From an uncultured Eubacteriales bacterium (lineage in GTDB: Bacteria > Bacillota > Clostridia > Oscillospirales > CAG-272), in the NCBI GenBank assembly GCA_934371135.1, contig CAKRNO010000021.1, forward strand, positions 1 through 23,832: a DNA stretch of 23,832 nt, in the 5' to 3' direction. A program made the position numbers and the translations under genes. Every line of letters begins with the position of its first letter. The first letter of the stretch is position 1. Under the pieces are notes generated by a model that saw only the letters and a list, made by a program, of their open reading frames with translations, made no database searches and was not told where the DNA came from. Shown here one piece after another: positions 13,299 through 21,658 of this stretch.

Positions 13299-14630
13299 AT
13301 GAAGACTATCAAAAAATGTCTGTCGGTTTTTGCGCTGATCCTGGTGCTTGCGCTGCTCGGCGGTATGCTGGTATCCTGCGATACCGACAGCCGGACGGTG
13401 CTTCCTTTCACCGGCAGCAAGGGAGACAGCGGGGACACGACGCCGTATGTCGTATCCGTGGCAATCGATAACGGCAGCATTATTGTTAGCTATTCGGACG
13501 GCAGCTGCGTCAATATCGGTTCTTCCGTCACCAATGTGAACAAGAACGTCATCGATAATGTGACGATTGAGGGGGGGACAAGCGGTGCGACCGAGTTCGC
13601 CGCCTCCCGCGCTCTGCAGAGCACTGTGCAGGTCGTCTGCAAGTTCAGGAAGACCGTATGGGTCGGCAGATATTATGCACAGGAGGAGACGTATGCCTCC
13701 GCCGGCTCCGGCGTCATCTACCGCTATGATGAAGCGACGGGCGACGCGTATATCATCACCAACCAGCACGTGGTGTATGACAGCGACAGCAACACGTCCG
13801 ATCATGTGAGCGATGACATTTCGGTGTACCTTCCCGGCAGCACCTCGCCGATTCCCGTTTCCTATGTCGGCGGCAGCGCCGATTTCGATATCGCCGTTCT
13901 GCGTGTGAAGGAGAGCGGGCGCGCGGCGCTCAAGGCATCCGACGCACAGGCAGCGACTCCGGCGAACTCCTCCGCACTCTATGTCGGGAGCACGGCGCTC
14001 GTAGTCGGCAACCCGGAGGGCAGCGGCATCTCCGCGACGGCGGGCATCATCAGCGTGGATTCCGAATACATTCAGATGACGGCGGTGGACAACAAGCAAA
14101 AGAGCCAGGAATTCCGTGTCATCCGCGTCGATGCGGCGGTCAACTCGGGGAACTCCGGCGGCGGGCTGTACAACGAAAAGGGAGAGCTCATCGGCATCGT
14201 CAATGCCAAGATCGTATCCAGCTCTATTGAGAACATCGGGTACGCCATCCCCTCCAATGTGGCGCTCGCCATCGCGGAGAATATTGTGGATAACGGCGGC
14301 ACCCTGCGCCGGGCGATGCTGGGCATTTCGGTCCAGTCGGAGAACGCGCATCTGGTGTATAATGAGAACACCTTCCGCGTCTCGGTCGTCGAGACGGTCA
14401 AGGTGACGGAAGTGACGGATGGGGTCGGGAAGGCCATGGGGCTCCTCGTCGGCGATACACTGCAGACCGTCACGGTGGGCGGGCGCGCCACGGTGAACGT
14501 GACCCGTTCTTTCCGCATGATTGACGAGATGCTGAACGCCCGTGTCGGTGACACGGTCACCGTCACCGTCCTGCGCAACGGCGAAACCGTGACCCTCACG
14601 GGGACGGTCAGTGCCGATTGGTTCCGGTAA
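13299..14630 (+). CDS. HtrA/DegP-like trypsin-type serine protease lipoprotein with PDZ domain
   Basis: The product is 443 residues. The signal peptide ends in LVSC with Cys27 as the lipid-modified residue, so the protease is tethered outside the cell. A 70-residue linker domain follows. The protease domain spans about 105-330 and carries the full catalytic triad: His157 (ITNQHVV), Asp197 (ADFDIAVL) and Ser286 (NSGNSGGGL). NIGYAIPSN is a conserved HtrA segment. The last 100 residues form one PDZ-like domain (VGDTLQTV, then VGDTVTVTVLRNGE). HtrA proteins degrade or refold damaged exported proteins. GGGAGGG (13285-13291) supports ATG 13299; the frame's earlier start at 13257 lacks a binding site. 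Bacterial HtrA proteins usually have a transmembrane anchor; lipid anchoring is a variant. It is flanked by terminators and is monocistronic. Confidence 0.92.
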   Translation: MKTIKKCLSVFALILVLALLGGMLVSCDTDSRTVLPFTGSKGDSGDTTPYVVSVAIDNGSIIVSYSDGSCVNIGSSVTNVNKNVIDNVTIEGGTSGATEFAASRALQSTVQVVCKFRKTVWVGRYYAQEETYASAGSGVIYRYDEATGDAYIITNQHVVYDSDSNTSDHVSDDISVYLPGSTSPIPVSYVGGSADFDIAVLRVKESGRAALKASDAQAATPANSSALYVGSTALVVGNPEGSGISATAGIISVDSEYIQMTAVDNKQKSQEFRVIRVDAAVNSGNSGGGLYNEKGELIGIVNAKIVSSSIENIGYAIPSNVALAIAENIVDNGGTLRRAMLGISVQSENAHLVYNENTFRVSVVETVKVTEVTDGVGKAMGLLVGDTLQTVTVGGRATVNVTRSFRMIDEMLNARVGDTVTVTVLRNGETVTLTGTVSADWFR

Positions 14631-14660
14631 GGATATCACGGTTGAGTGCACAGTATTATG

Positions 14661-14691
14661 AAAACGGGCGGCGCGTGGCGCCGCCCGTTTT
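14661..14691. terminator. Intrinsic terminator after the HtrA-like gene
   Basis: AAAACGGGCGGCGC (14661-14674), loop GTG, then GCGCCGCCCGTTTT (14678-14691). The perfect 14-bp stem has A and T runs at its ends, so it could work in both directions. Confidence 0.85.
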
Positions 14692-14728
14692 CCCGTGCCC
14701 GGCAGGGGCAGACACCCGCGCCGGGTGC

Positions 14729-14757
14729 TTGACATCGCACGCGCGAGGTGATAACAT
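14729..14757 (+). promoter_or_regulatory. Sigma-A promoter of fhs
   Basis: A perfect -35 TTGACA (14729-14734) and TAACAT (14752-14757) are separated by 17 bases. The leader would be about 22 bases, containing GGAGGGT (14774-14780). Confidence 0.75.
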
Positions 14758-14785
14758 AGACAAAAACGGTCGGGGAGGGTGACCC

Positions 14786-16465
14786 ATGGCACAGATGACG
14801 GATATAGAGATCGCGCAGGCGTGCAGACTGCGCCCCATCGCCGAGGTGGCGCGGACGGCGCACATCCCGGAGGAGCTCCTCGAACCGTACGGAAAGAATA
14901 AAGCAAAGATCGATCTCTCCGCGCTGGACGGGGCGCCGCGCGGGCGCGGAAAACTCATCCTCGTGACGGCGATGACCCCGACCCCCGCCGGAGAGGGAAA
15001 GACCACGACGACCATCGGACTCGCCGACGGACTGCGGCGCATCGGATGCGACGCCATGGTCGCCCTGCGGGAGCCGTCGCTCGGACCCGTCTTCGGTATC
15101 AAGGGCGGCGCCGCCGGCGGCGGCTATGCCCAGGTGGTACCTATGGAGGATATCAATCTGCACTTCACAGGTGATTTCCACGCCATCGGCGCGGCGAACA
15201 ACCTGCTCGCCGCCATGCTCGATAACCACATCCAGCAGGGGAATGCCCTCGGCATCGATCCCCGCCGTATCACCTGGAAGCGGTGCGTGGACATGAATGA
15301 CCGCCAGCTGCGCTTCATCGTGGACGGACTCGGCGGGAAGGTCAACGGCACCCCCCGCGAGGACGGCTTTGACATCACGGTCGCCTCCGAGGTCATGGCG
15401 GTGCTCTGTCTCGCGACCTCGCTCACCGACCTGAAAGCGCGGCTCGCCCGCATGATCGTCGGTTACACCTATAGCGGCACACCGGTGACAGCGGGGGACC
15501 TCAAGGCGGCGGGTGCCATGGCGGCGCTCCTGCGCGATGCCCTGAAGCCCAACCTCGTACAGACCCTGGAGGGTACGCCGGCACTCGTGCACGGCGGACC
15601 GTTTGCCAACATTGCACACGGCTGTAATTCCGTCATCGCCACGAAGTGCGCGATGCGGTACGCCGACTATACCGTGACGGAGGCGGGCTTCGGCGCCGAC
15701 CTCGGCGCGGAGAAATTCTTTGATATCAAATGCCGTATGGCGGGGCTCACGCCGGACGCTGTCGTCCTCGTCGCCACGGTGCGCGCACTGAAGATGCACG
15801 GCGGAGCGGCGAAGGAGGCACTCGGGGAGGAGGATCTCGGTGCGCTCACCCGCGGACTCCCCAACCTCCTGCGCCACGCGGCGAATATCCGCGAGGTGTA
15901 CCACCTGCCGTGCGTTGTGGCGATCAACCGTTTTCCCACCGATACGGATGCGGAGATCGACCGCGTGCGGGAGGAGTGCCGTGCACTGGGCGTCAATGTG
16001 GTGCTCTCGGACGTGTGGGCGCGCGGCGGCGCCGGCGGAGAGGCGCTCGCACGGGAGGTCGTGCGTCTTCTGGATGCAGGGAACCCGGAAACGTTTACCT
16101 ACGCCTACGCGGACGAACTCCCCCTTGAGGACAAGATCCGCGCGGTTGTGACGCGGGTCTATCGCGGCGCCGGGGTGGCATTTGCTCCCGCGGCGGCGGC
16201 GGAGCTCGCCCGCCTGACCGATCTCGGCTTTGGTCATTGCCCCGTATGTATCGCCAAGACGCAGTACAGCTTTTCCGATGACCCGAAGCGTCTCGGCGCG
16301 CCCGAGGGCTTCACCGTCACGGTGCGCTCGGTGCGTATCGCGGCGGGGGCGGGCTTTGTCGTTGCTCTGACGGGCGATATCATGACCATGCCCGGTCTGC
16401 CGAAGTCGCCCGCCGCCGAGCGGATCGACGTCGATGAGAACGGGAGGATCACCGGTCTGTTCTGA
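14786..16465 (+). CDS. fhs: Formate-tetrahydrofolate ligase
   Basis: This enzyme uses ATP to attach formate to tetrahydrofolate, giving 10-formyl-THF for purine and one-carbon metabolism. In acetogens it is also part of the methyl branch of the Wood-Ljungdahl pathway. The product is 559 residues, the normal length. The P-loop TPAGEGKTTT (residues 66-75) is followed by the family hallmarks REPSLGPVFGIKGGAAGGGYAQV and INLHFTGDFHAI. Further motifs are VHGGPFANIAHGCNS, TEAGFGADLGAEKFFDIKCR and, at the end, GDIMTMPGLPKSPAAERIDVDENG. ATG 14786 lies five bases after GGAGGGT. The gene is monocistronic. No other one-carbon genes (folD, metF) are adjacent, so context does not distinguish acetogenic from biosynthetic use. 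Confidence 0.97.
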   Translation: MAQMTDIEIAQACRLRPIAEVARTAHIPEELLEPYGKNKAKIDLSALDGAPRGRGKLILVTAMTPTPAGEGKTTTTIGLADGLRRIGCDAMVALREPSLGPVFGIKGGAAGGGYAQVVPMEDINLHFTGDFHAIGAANNLLAAMLDNHIQQGNALGIDPRRITWKRCVDMNDRQLRFIVDGLGGKVNGTPREDGFDITVASEVMAVLCLATSLTDLKARLARMIVGYTYSGTPVTAGDLKAAGAMAALLRDALKPNLVQTLEGTPALVHGGPFANIAHGCNSVIATKCAMRYADYTVTEAGFGADLGAEKFFDIKCRMAGLTPDAVVLVATVRALKMHGGAAKEALGEEDLGALTRGLPNLLRHAANIREVYHLPCVVAINRFPTDTDAEIDRVREECRALGVNVVLSDVWARGGAGGEALAREVVRLLDAGNPETFTYAYADELPLEDKIRAVVTRVYRGAGVAFAPAAAAELARLTDLGFGHCPVCIAKTQYSFSDDPKRLGAPEGFTVTVRSVRIAAGAGFVVALTGDIMTMPGLPKSPAAERIDVDENGRITGLF

Positions 16466-16474
16466 TCGTATATT

Positions 16475-16511
16475 GACGGCGCGGCGCCGGTTTTTCCGGC
16501 TCCGCGCCGTC
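16475..16511 (+). terminator. Long hairpin after fhs, probable terminator
   Basis: A 16-base arm (16475-16490) pairs with 16496-16511 around a TTTTT loop with a single C-T mismatch, giving 15 pairs. The following bases are T-rich only in part (TGTATCGTTTGTTT), so termination may be incomplete and the next gene could be reached by readthrough. Confidence 0.6.
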
Positions 16512-16540
16512 TGTATCGTTTGTTTATGAATGGGGAGGGA

Positions 16541-16554
16541 GCCGCCGCGGCGGC
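16541..16554 (+). repeat. GC palindrome between a candidate SD and the start of the YgjV-like gene
   Basis: GCCGCCG followed by CGGCGGC forms a 14-base perfect palindrome. It lies between the purine-rich GGGGAGGGAG (16532-16541) and ATG 16566. Folding would shorten the apparent distance between them. Confidence 0.5.
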
Positions 16555-16565
16555 TGACAAAGAAC

Positions 16566-17300
16566 ATGGAACTCGTTGCACAAGCGCTCGCACTCACCGG
16601 CTGCTGTATCTCCTGCGGCAGCTATTTCACGAAACGGCGCACCCTGTACCTTCTGCTCCAGATGGTGACTGTCTCGCTGTACGGCGTGCAGTACGGATTG
16701 CTCGGCGCCCCCTCCGGGGTGGTGAACGATCTGGTCTGCTTCGCAAAGTATCTGTTCGTATTTCTCTTTCTTCTGCACGGGCGCGAGGCGCCGCGGTGGG
16801 GCGGCATTCTTTTCGCGGCTTGCAGCGTTCTGCTGGGGGCATTTGCCGTCCGCGGGGTCGTCGATCTCGTGCCGATCCTGACGGCGCTCCTCTTTACCTA
16901 CGCCGTGTGGCAGAAAAATCCTTACGTCCTGCGGGGGAGCGCCATCGCCTGCAATGCCATGTGGATCTGGTATAACCTGCGGGCTGGCGCCTATGTTTCG
17001 GCGGTCTATTCCGGCGTCGAGCTCGTCATGACAGGGGTGACAGTGGTGCGCCTGCTCCGCGCGGGCAGGGCGGCATCCCGTGTCGCTCCGGTGCCGGGCG
17101 CGCCCGATGACGCATCGGGCGACCTACCCGATCCGTACGCTGCCGATACGGCAGAGGAGGTGCCGCAGCATGGCACCGGCGACGGGGCGGAAGCTGTCAA
17201 AAACACCTGTGACGACAACGTTGTGACCGCGGGAGGAGCCGCTGCCGGGGCGGGAGAAGCGGCGCCGTCGGCGCCCGCCGAAGCGACGAAAAAATCCTGA
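16566..17300 (+). CDS. YgjV-like inner membrane protein
   Basis: The product is 244 residues. Residues 1-155 carry five or six short hydrophobic helices with the layout of the YgjV family: MELVAQALALTGCC, an SYFTKRRTLYLLLQ turn, GVVNDLVCFAKYLFVFLFLL, IPILTALLFTYA-type and SAIACNAMWIWYN segments. Family function is unknown. Residues from about 170 form an Ala/Gly/Asp/Glu-rich tail without predicted structure, absent from typical YgjV proteins. The start is uncertain: MELVAQ aligns with the family N-terminus, but its nearest SD (16532-16541) is about 25 bases away across a palindrome. ATG 16530 would add 12 residues and has no SD upstream. No promoter of its own is evident, so it may depend on readthrough from fhs. 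Confidence 0.7.
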   Translation: MELVAQALALTGCCISCGSYFTKRRTLYLLLQMVTVSLYGVQYGLLGAPSGVVNDLVCFAKYLFVFLFLLHGREAPRWGGILFAACSVLLGAFAVRGVVDLVPILTALLFTYAVWQKNPYVLRGSAIACNAMWIWYNLRAGAYVSAVYSGVELVMTGVTVVRLLRAGRAASRVAPVPGAPDDASGDLPDPYAADTAEEVPQHGTGDGAEAVKNTCDDNVVTAGGAAAGAGEAAPSAPAEATKKS

Positions 17301-17316
17301 CGGCGGCGGCGACCGA

Positions 17317-17368
17317 TATTGCATACCGGAGGAGGCAAAGTCTGTTGATTTTGCCTCCTTATTGCATA
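17317..17368. repeat. Hairpin flanked by 9-bp direct repeats
   Basis: TATTGCATA occurs at 17317-17325 and again at 17360-17368. Between the copies, AGGAGGCAAA (17330-17339) and TTTGCCTCCT (17350-17359) form a perfect ten-bp stem with a ten-base loop. The hairpin could terminate the preceding gene, though the downstream T run is poor. Confidence 0.6.
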
Positions 17369-17503
17369 TCTTGCAAACCGCGGATGACAAATTGCCGAAA
17401 ATGGCGCAGAGCGTTTGTCGGATTTGCCTTATCAAAACAGGAGCTTCGGGGAGGAATGGGCAGACTGTACAATCCGCCGGGGACAAAATTGGCAATATGA
17501 TGG

Positions 17504-17532
17504 TTGCGGAGCGCGCGGAAAAACGTTACAAT
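17504..17532 (+). promoter_or_regulatory. Sigma-A promoter of the PL8-like lipoprotein gene
   Basis: TTGCGG (17504-17509) and TACAAT (17527-17532) are 17 bases apart. The start site would be near 17539, giving a 45-base leader. GGAG at 17575-17578 is the ribosome binding site. Confidence 0.65.
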
Positions 17533-17583
17533 ATTAATAGATAAATAAAGCGCCTCGCCGGGCGGGGCAGAAACGGAGTAATC

Positions 17584-20500
17584 ATGACAAGCAAGAAAAC
17601 TTTTTTGATGCGGTTGGTCGTCATGCTGGTGCTGGTAGCGATGCTGGTGCCCGCGTTTGCCGCCTGCGGCGTTCAAAAGGACGACAATCCCCCCGACGAC
17701 AATCCGTCGGAGGACACGGGGTACACCATCACTTTCCACCTGAACAGCGGGAAGTTCGCAGCTGGTGCCAACGTGCCGGAGCGCTATAAGACCGGTGACA
17801 CCCCGGCAGATCTCCCGATCCCGGTAAAGGCGAACGCTGTCTTTATCGGCTGGTTCGAGAAGGCAGATGCCGACCCGGCAAAGGATACGAAATATACGAA
17901 GGTGCCGACCGACCGGTCGCAGAACCTCGATTTCTACGCCCTCTGGGATGAGTCGGGTGAATACACCATCACCTATCATCTGAACGGCGGTACCTTTACG
18001 TCGGATGTGCAGACGAGCTTCACGGTGGACGACGAGGAATGGCTGATGCCCATTCCGGAGCGGAAGGGCTACACATTCCGCGGCTGGTTTGACGAAGACG
18101 AGGAGGAATATGTCAGAGTGCCTACCGACGAGGCGCGCAACCTGGAGTTCTGGGCAGAGTGGAGAGTCGTCAACTACAACCTGACGCTGAATGCGAACGG
18201 CGGTAAGCTCACGGGCTCCTCGAGCCTGACCTATACCGTTGAGGACGGGAAGATCAAGCTCCCCACCCCGACGGGCGAGACCGAGTTCCTCGGCTGGTAC
18301 ATATCTTCCAAATTCATCGGTGATCCGCTGACCGAGTGGGATGCCTCGAGCCTCAGGGACGTGCAGCTGTACGCGAAATGGGCACGGGCAAAGAAGAAGA
18401 TCACCCTGAACGCGAACGGCGGTGCGCTGGAGAGCGGCAGCGTGATCGAGTACACGAACGACAAGGGGTATATCACCCTGCCGACCCCGACGCAGAGCGG
18501 CAAGTACTTTGTGGCATGGTACACCGACGCGGCGTGCACCTCCGCACCGATGTGGAAGTTCCGCAGCAGCCGCAACGAGAACATCACGCTGTACGCCAAG
18601 TGGGCGGATACCCAGGCAGAGGCGACGGCAGTGCGCTCGGCGGTGTTGGATGAACCCACAGAGGACATCACCATTGACGCGAACAGCGGCGTCATCGTAG
18701 ATGCCGATCTGCCGATCAAAGTCGATAACGCGACCAAGGCGTCGACAGCAGACGGGCAGTATGTCGCCAGATTTGATTTCTCGACGGTCGATAAGCGCGG
18801 TTTTTACTTCAATTCGAAAGCGCTCGGCTTCTACGGTGACAGCCTGGTCTTCACCGATTATAACACGATTGAGTTCTCCATGTACAGCGAAAACGCGACC
18901 GGCGCCAAGTTTGCCGTCTTCTTTGTGCCGAAGGGCGTGGGGGATGGCTACGCCCAGATCGAGATTACTTTGAACTGGACCGGGTGGAAGAAGTTCTCGA
19001 TCGCGTACAGCGCCCTCTCTGGTCGTAACTTTACGACGACGACGGCGGTGCCGTTTACCTGGGCATGGGTCAGCAACAACGGATGGGGCTATGGGGATAC
19101 CGCCAAAGAGGGTAGCGTCGTTTACATGACCTCTATCCGTCTCGTGCAGCAGGCACCGGCGATGGATCTCGACTTCACCGTGAAAGATATGGATGCGGTC
19201 AAGGATAACATCCGCCGCGACCTCATCGGTGACGCCGAGCTCAATCAGGACTCCACGGCACGCGCCAACCTCGGGATCCCCACCGCCAGCACGGTGAACG
19301 GCTGGATCGATTCGATGGATCTGACGAGCAAGACCGGTTTCTGGAACATTGCTTCCCCTGTCACGAGCGGCAACAGCAACGGGCAGTGGTGCGCCTCCTA
19401 CTTTGAGCGCATCTACGGGATGGCGCAGGCGTATGCGAACGGCAACTGCCGGACCGAAAAGAACATCAAAGCCATCAACAGTGCCCTCGACTGGATGTAT
19501 CAGTATGCCTACAACCCGGATACGAAGGCGGTCGGTAACTGGTGGCACTGGGAGATCGGAGCGGCGATGCCGCTGGTCCGTACCCTGCTCCTGGTGGAAG
19601 ACGATATGAACGCGACGACCAAGGCAAACTGCCTCAAGGCGCTCGCGAGATTTGTCAAGCTGCCGAAGTACACCTATGCCAACCGTTCCTGGACGGGTTA
19701 CACCGCCCTCTATGCGGCGATCCTGCGCAAGGATGTCGATCAGGTGAAGAAGTGCATCGAGGAGCTGCTCCAGTGCTTCGAGTACGCGTCGATGAACTCG
19801 GACAGAGACGGCTTCTTCGAGGACGGTTCCTTCATTCAGCATAAGTACACGCCTTATATCACCGGCTACGGCGGGAACTATCTCTCCGAGATGACTTCCA
19901 TTATCTATTCGCTCCAGGGGACGCAGTTGGCGCTGGACCAGACGTACGTCGACCGGTTCTTCGACATCTTCTTTGCCTCCTATGCACCGATGATCTATCA
20001 GGGCAATGTATTTGCCGGTTGCTTCGGTCGTGGCGGCCTCGGCGGCTACGATCCGAATAAGGTCGGCTGCACCTGGATGTCGTACATCATGAAGATCGCG
20101 CACCTCGCAAATGAGGAAGATCAGGCGAGCCTCAACAATCTGATGGCTTCCATCTTTACGGCAAATCCGAACTATGAAATGGCTCGGTACCTCAATCCTC
20201 CCGCAGTGAAGAACTATCGCGCCTTCCAGGCGAAGTTCGAGGCTGGCGAGCTGGATGCATCCGAGGCGACCGGCGCGTACCTTATGACTGCCTCCGACCG
20301 TGTGATTGAGAAGACGGAGACCTATGCGGCGATCGTCTGTATGTCCTCCACGCGTATCTACCGCTACGAGGCAATCAACGGTGCGAACGGCTGGGGCTGG
20401 TACCTCGGCGACGGCGTGCTCTATGTGACGCCCAAGTCCCAGAAGGATACCTACAACAGCTACTTCAAGTTCCTCTCGAACAAACAGCTCCTGCCGGGCA

Positions 20501-21429
20501 TCACGTCCACGAGTGCGGAGCGCGTTGCCAAGGTCTATGACGTGGACAGCAACCCGTTCGGTGCGTACGACATCGTCGGCGGTGTTTCGGACAACGCGGC
20601 GAACCCGCGCTACTCCATGGCATATATGCACTTCGGCGCAGATACGAAGGCAGAATCGTATAAGAACGGTGTCGAGGATCTGGATCTCAAGAAGGTCTGG
20701 TTCTTCTTCGATAACGAGATCGTCTGCCTCGGCAGCGGTATCACCTCCACGACCGACAGCGATATCTTCACCATCATGGATAACCGCTACATCGGCAACA
20801 ACTCCTGCCAGATCTACACGAGCGCGTCGAAGACCCTGCCGATCAAGAACAATTCGCAGGTGCTTTCGGGTCTGACCTGGCTGCACTTCAACAACTTCGG
20901 CGGCTACTATTTCCCGACGCCGACCGACGTCGATTTCAAGAAGGATGCGACGAACGAAACGGGCTTTGTCCGCTTCACGCTGGATCACGGCACGCGCCCG
21001 ACCGACGCGACCTATGCGTATGTCATGCTGCCGGATATGACCAAGGGCGGTGTTTCGAATTACAGCGAGAACCCGGATATCGAGATCCTCTCGAACACGG
21101 CGCTTATCTCCGCTGTGCGTGAGAAGAAGCTGGGCATGACCGGTATCGCGTTCTGGGAGAGCAATCAGAAGATCACGGTCGGCTCCGTCGGTATGACCGC
21201 TGCGGATGCCTGCGCCGTCATGCTCACCGAGGGCGGGAACAACGCATACACCCTCTCCGTCTCTGAGCCGACGCAGCTCCGCTCGAGCGTGACCCTGACG
21301 CTGGACGGTGTCTGGAACGTGACCGGCAGCGACCACATCACGGCGAAGACCGTCAACGGCAATACCGTGATTACGGTGAATACCGCCGGTGCGCTCGGCG
21401 CGACCTTCACCTGCACGATCTCCAAGTAA
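17584..21429 (+). CDS. Large lipoprotein with four InlB-type repeats and a polysaccharide lyase 8-like domain
   Basis: The product is 1281 residues. A signal peptide ends in FAAC with Cys28, followed by a Pro/Asp-rich spacer. Four InlB B-type (Listeria-Bacteroides) repeats span about 47-121, 126-193, 197-266 and 270-339, each with a N-x-G-G-like strand start, GW(F/Y) and a terminal A(L/E/K)W. Residues 360-525 are beta-rich and may be a carbohydrate-binding module. An alpha-helical toroid follows with NWWHWEIG from 652 and DGFFEDGSFIQH ending at His753. Tyr762 (ITGYGGNY) lies nine residues later, the His-Tyr spacing of PL8 lyases. ANGWGWYLGDGVLYVT is also a PL8 hallmark. PL8 enzymes cleave uronic acid polymers such as hyaluronan, chondroitin or xanthan by beta-elimination. 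Two expected active-site residues seem altered (see findings), so activity and substrate are uncertain. Confidence 0.88.
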   Translation: MTSKKTFLMRLVVMLVLVAMLVPAFAACGVQKDDNPPDDNPSEDTGYTITFHLNSGKFAAGANVPERYKTGDTPADLPIPVKANAVFIGWFEKADADPAKDTKYTKVPTDRSQNLDFYALWDESGEYTITYHLNGGTFTSDVQTSFTVDDEEWLMPIPERKGYTFRGWFDEDEEEYVRVPTDEARNLEFWAEWRVVNYNLTLNANGGKLTGSSSLTYTVEDGKIKLPTPTGETEFLGWYISSKFIGDPLTEWDASSLRDVQLYAKWARAKKKITLNANGGALESGSVIEYTNDKGYITLPTPTQSGKYFVAWYTDAACTSAPMWKFRSSRNENITLYAKWADTQAEATAVRSAVLDEPTEDITIDANSGVIVDADLPIKVDNATKASTADGQYVARFDFSTVDKRGFYFNSKALGFYGDSLVFTDYNTIEFSMYSENATGAKFAVFFVPKGVGDGYAQIEITLNWTGWKKFSIAYSALSGRNFTTTTAVPFTWAWVSNNGWGYGDTAKEGSVVYMTSIRLVQQAPAMDLDFTVKDMDAVKDNIRRDLIGDAELNQDSTARANLGIPTASTVNGWIDSMDLTSKTGFWNIASPVTSGNSNGQWCASYFERIYGMAQAYANGNCRTEKNIKAINSALDWMYQYAYNPDTKAVGNWWHWEIGAAMPLVRTLLLVEDDMNATTKANCLKALARFVKLPKYTYANRSWTGYTALYAAILRKDVDQVKKCIEELLQCFEYASMNSDRDGFFEDGSFIQHKYTPYITGYGGNYLSEMTSIIYSLQGTQLALDQTYVDRFFDIFFASYAPMIYQGNVFAGCFGRGGLGGYDPNKVGCTWMSYIMKIAHLANEEDQASLNNLMASIFTANPNYEMARYLNPPAVKNYRAFQAKFEAGELDASEATGAYLMTASDRVIEKTETYAAIVCMSSTRIYRYEAINGANGWGWYLGDGVLYVTPKSQKDTYNSYFKFLSNKQLLPGITSTSAERVAKVYDVDSNPFGAYDIVGGVSDNAANPRYSMAYMHFGADTKAESYKNGVEDLDLKKVWFFFDNEIVCLGSGITSTTDSDIFTIMDNRYIGNNSCQIYTSASKTLPIKNNSQVLSGLTWLHFNNFGGYYFPTPTDVDFKKDATNETGFVRFTLDHGTRPTDATYAYVMLPDMTKGGVSNYSENPDIEILSNTALISAVREKKLGMTGIAFWESNQKITVGSVGMTAADACAVMLTEGGNNAYTLSVSEPTQLRSSVTLTLDGVWNVTGSDHITAKTVNGNTVITVNTAGALGATFTCTISK

Positions 21430-21508
21430 TTTTCCCGGGCGCAAGCCCAAAACAAGCATCACGGCGCGTGCCCGGGCATTGCTCCGGGACGCGCGCCCGT
21501 ACAAAAGA

Positions 21509-21535
21509 GGAGAGCGGCTTGCCGCTCTCCCTTTT
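21509..21535 (+). terminator. Intrinsic terminator after the PL8-like gene
   Basis: GGAGAGCGG (21509-21517), loop CTTG and CCGCTCTCC (21522-21530) are followed by CTTTT. AAAA before the left arm extends the symmetry. A second, imperfect GC hairpin precedes it at about 21463-21499. Confidence 0.8.
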
Positions 21536-21582
21536 GCTTTGCTTTTTACCGTGCGCTGCCCGGGCGACCAATGGCACGGCAC

Positions 21583-21611
21583 TTGTATTTGCCCCCGGTC
21601 TGTGCTAGGAT
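21583..21611 (+). promoter_or_regulatory. Extended -10 promoter of the prolyl-tRNA editing gene
   Basis: TTGTAT (21583-21588), a 17-base spacer ending in TGC, then TAGGAT (21606-21611). The TG at 21603-21604 gives an extended -10. Transcription would begin near 21618. Confidence 0.55.
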
Positions 21612-21658
21612 AAAAGCATGAAAAAGCCCCCACACGGGAGGCAGGGAGAGAAAAGAAA

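Noticed and set aside
13278..14906. A minus-strand open frame of about 542 codons opposite the HtrA-like gene
   Set aside because: The plus strand has an intact catalytic triad and lipobox; the antisense product has low-complexity Arg/Asp/His composition.
14636..16597. A minus-strand open frame of about 653 codons opposite fhs
   Set aside because: The fhs protein is fully conserved in sequence on the plus strand; the opposite frame is composition-driven.
17362..17544. A 60-codon frame with a TTG start before the PL8-like gene
   Set aside because: It has no ribosome binding site, runs through the promoter of the next gene and shows no recognisable features.
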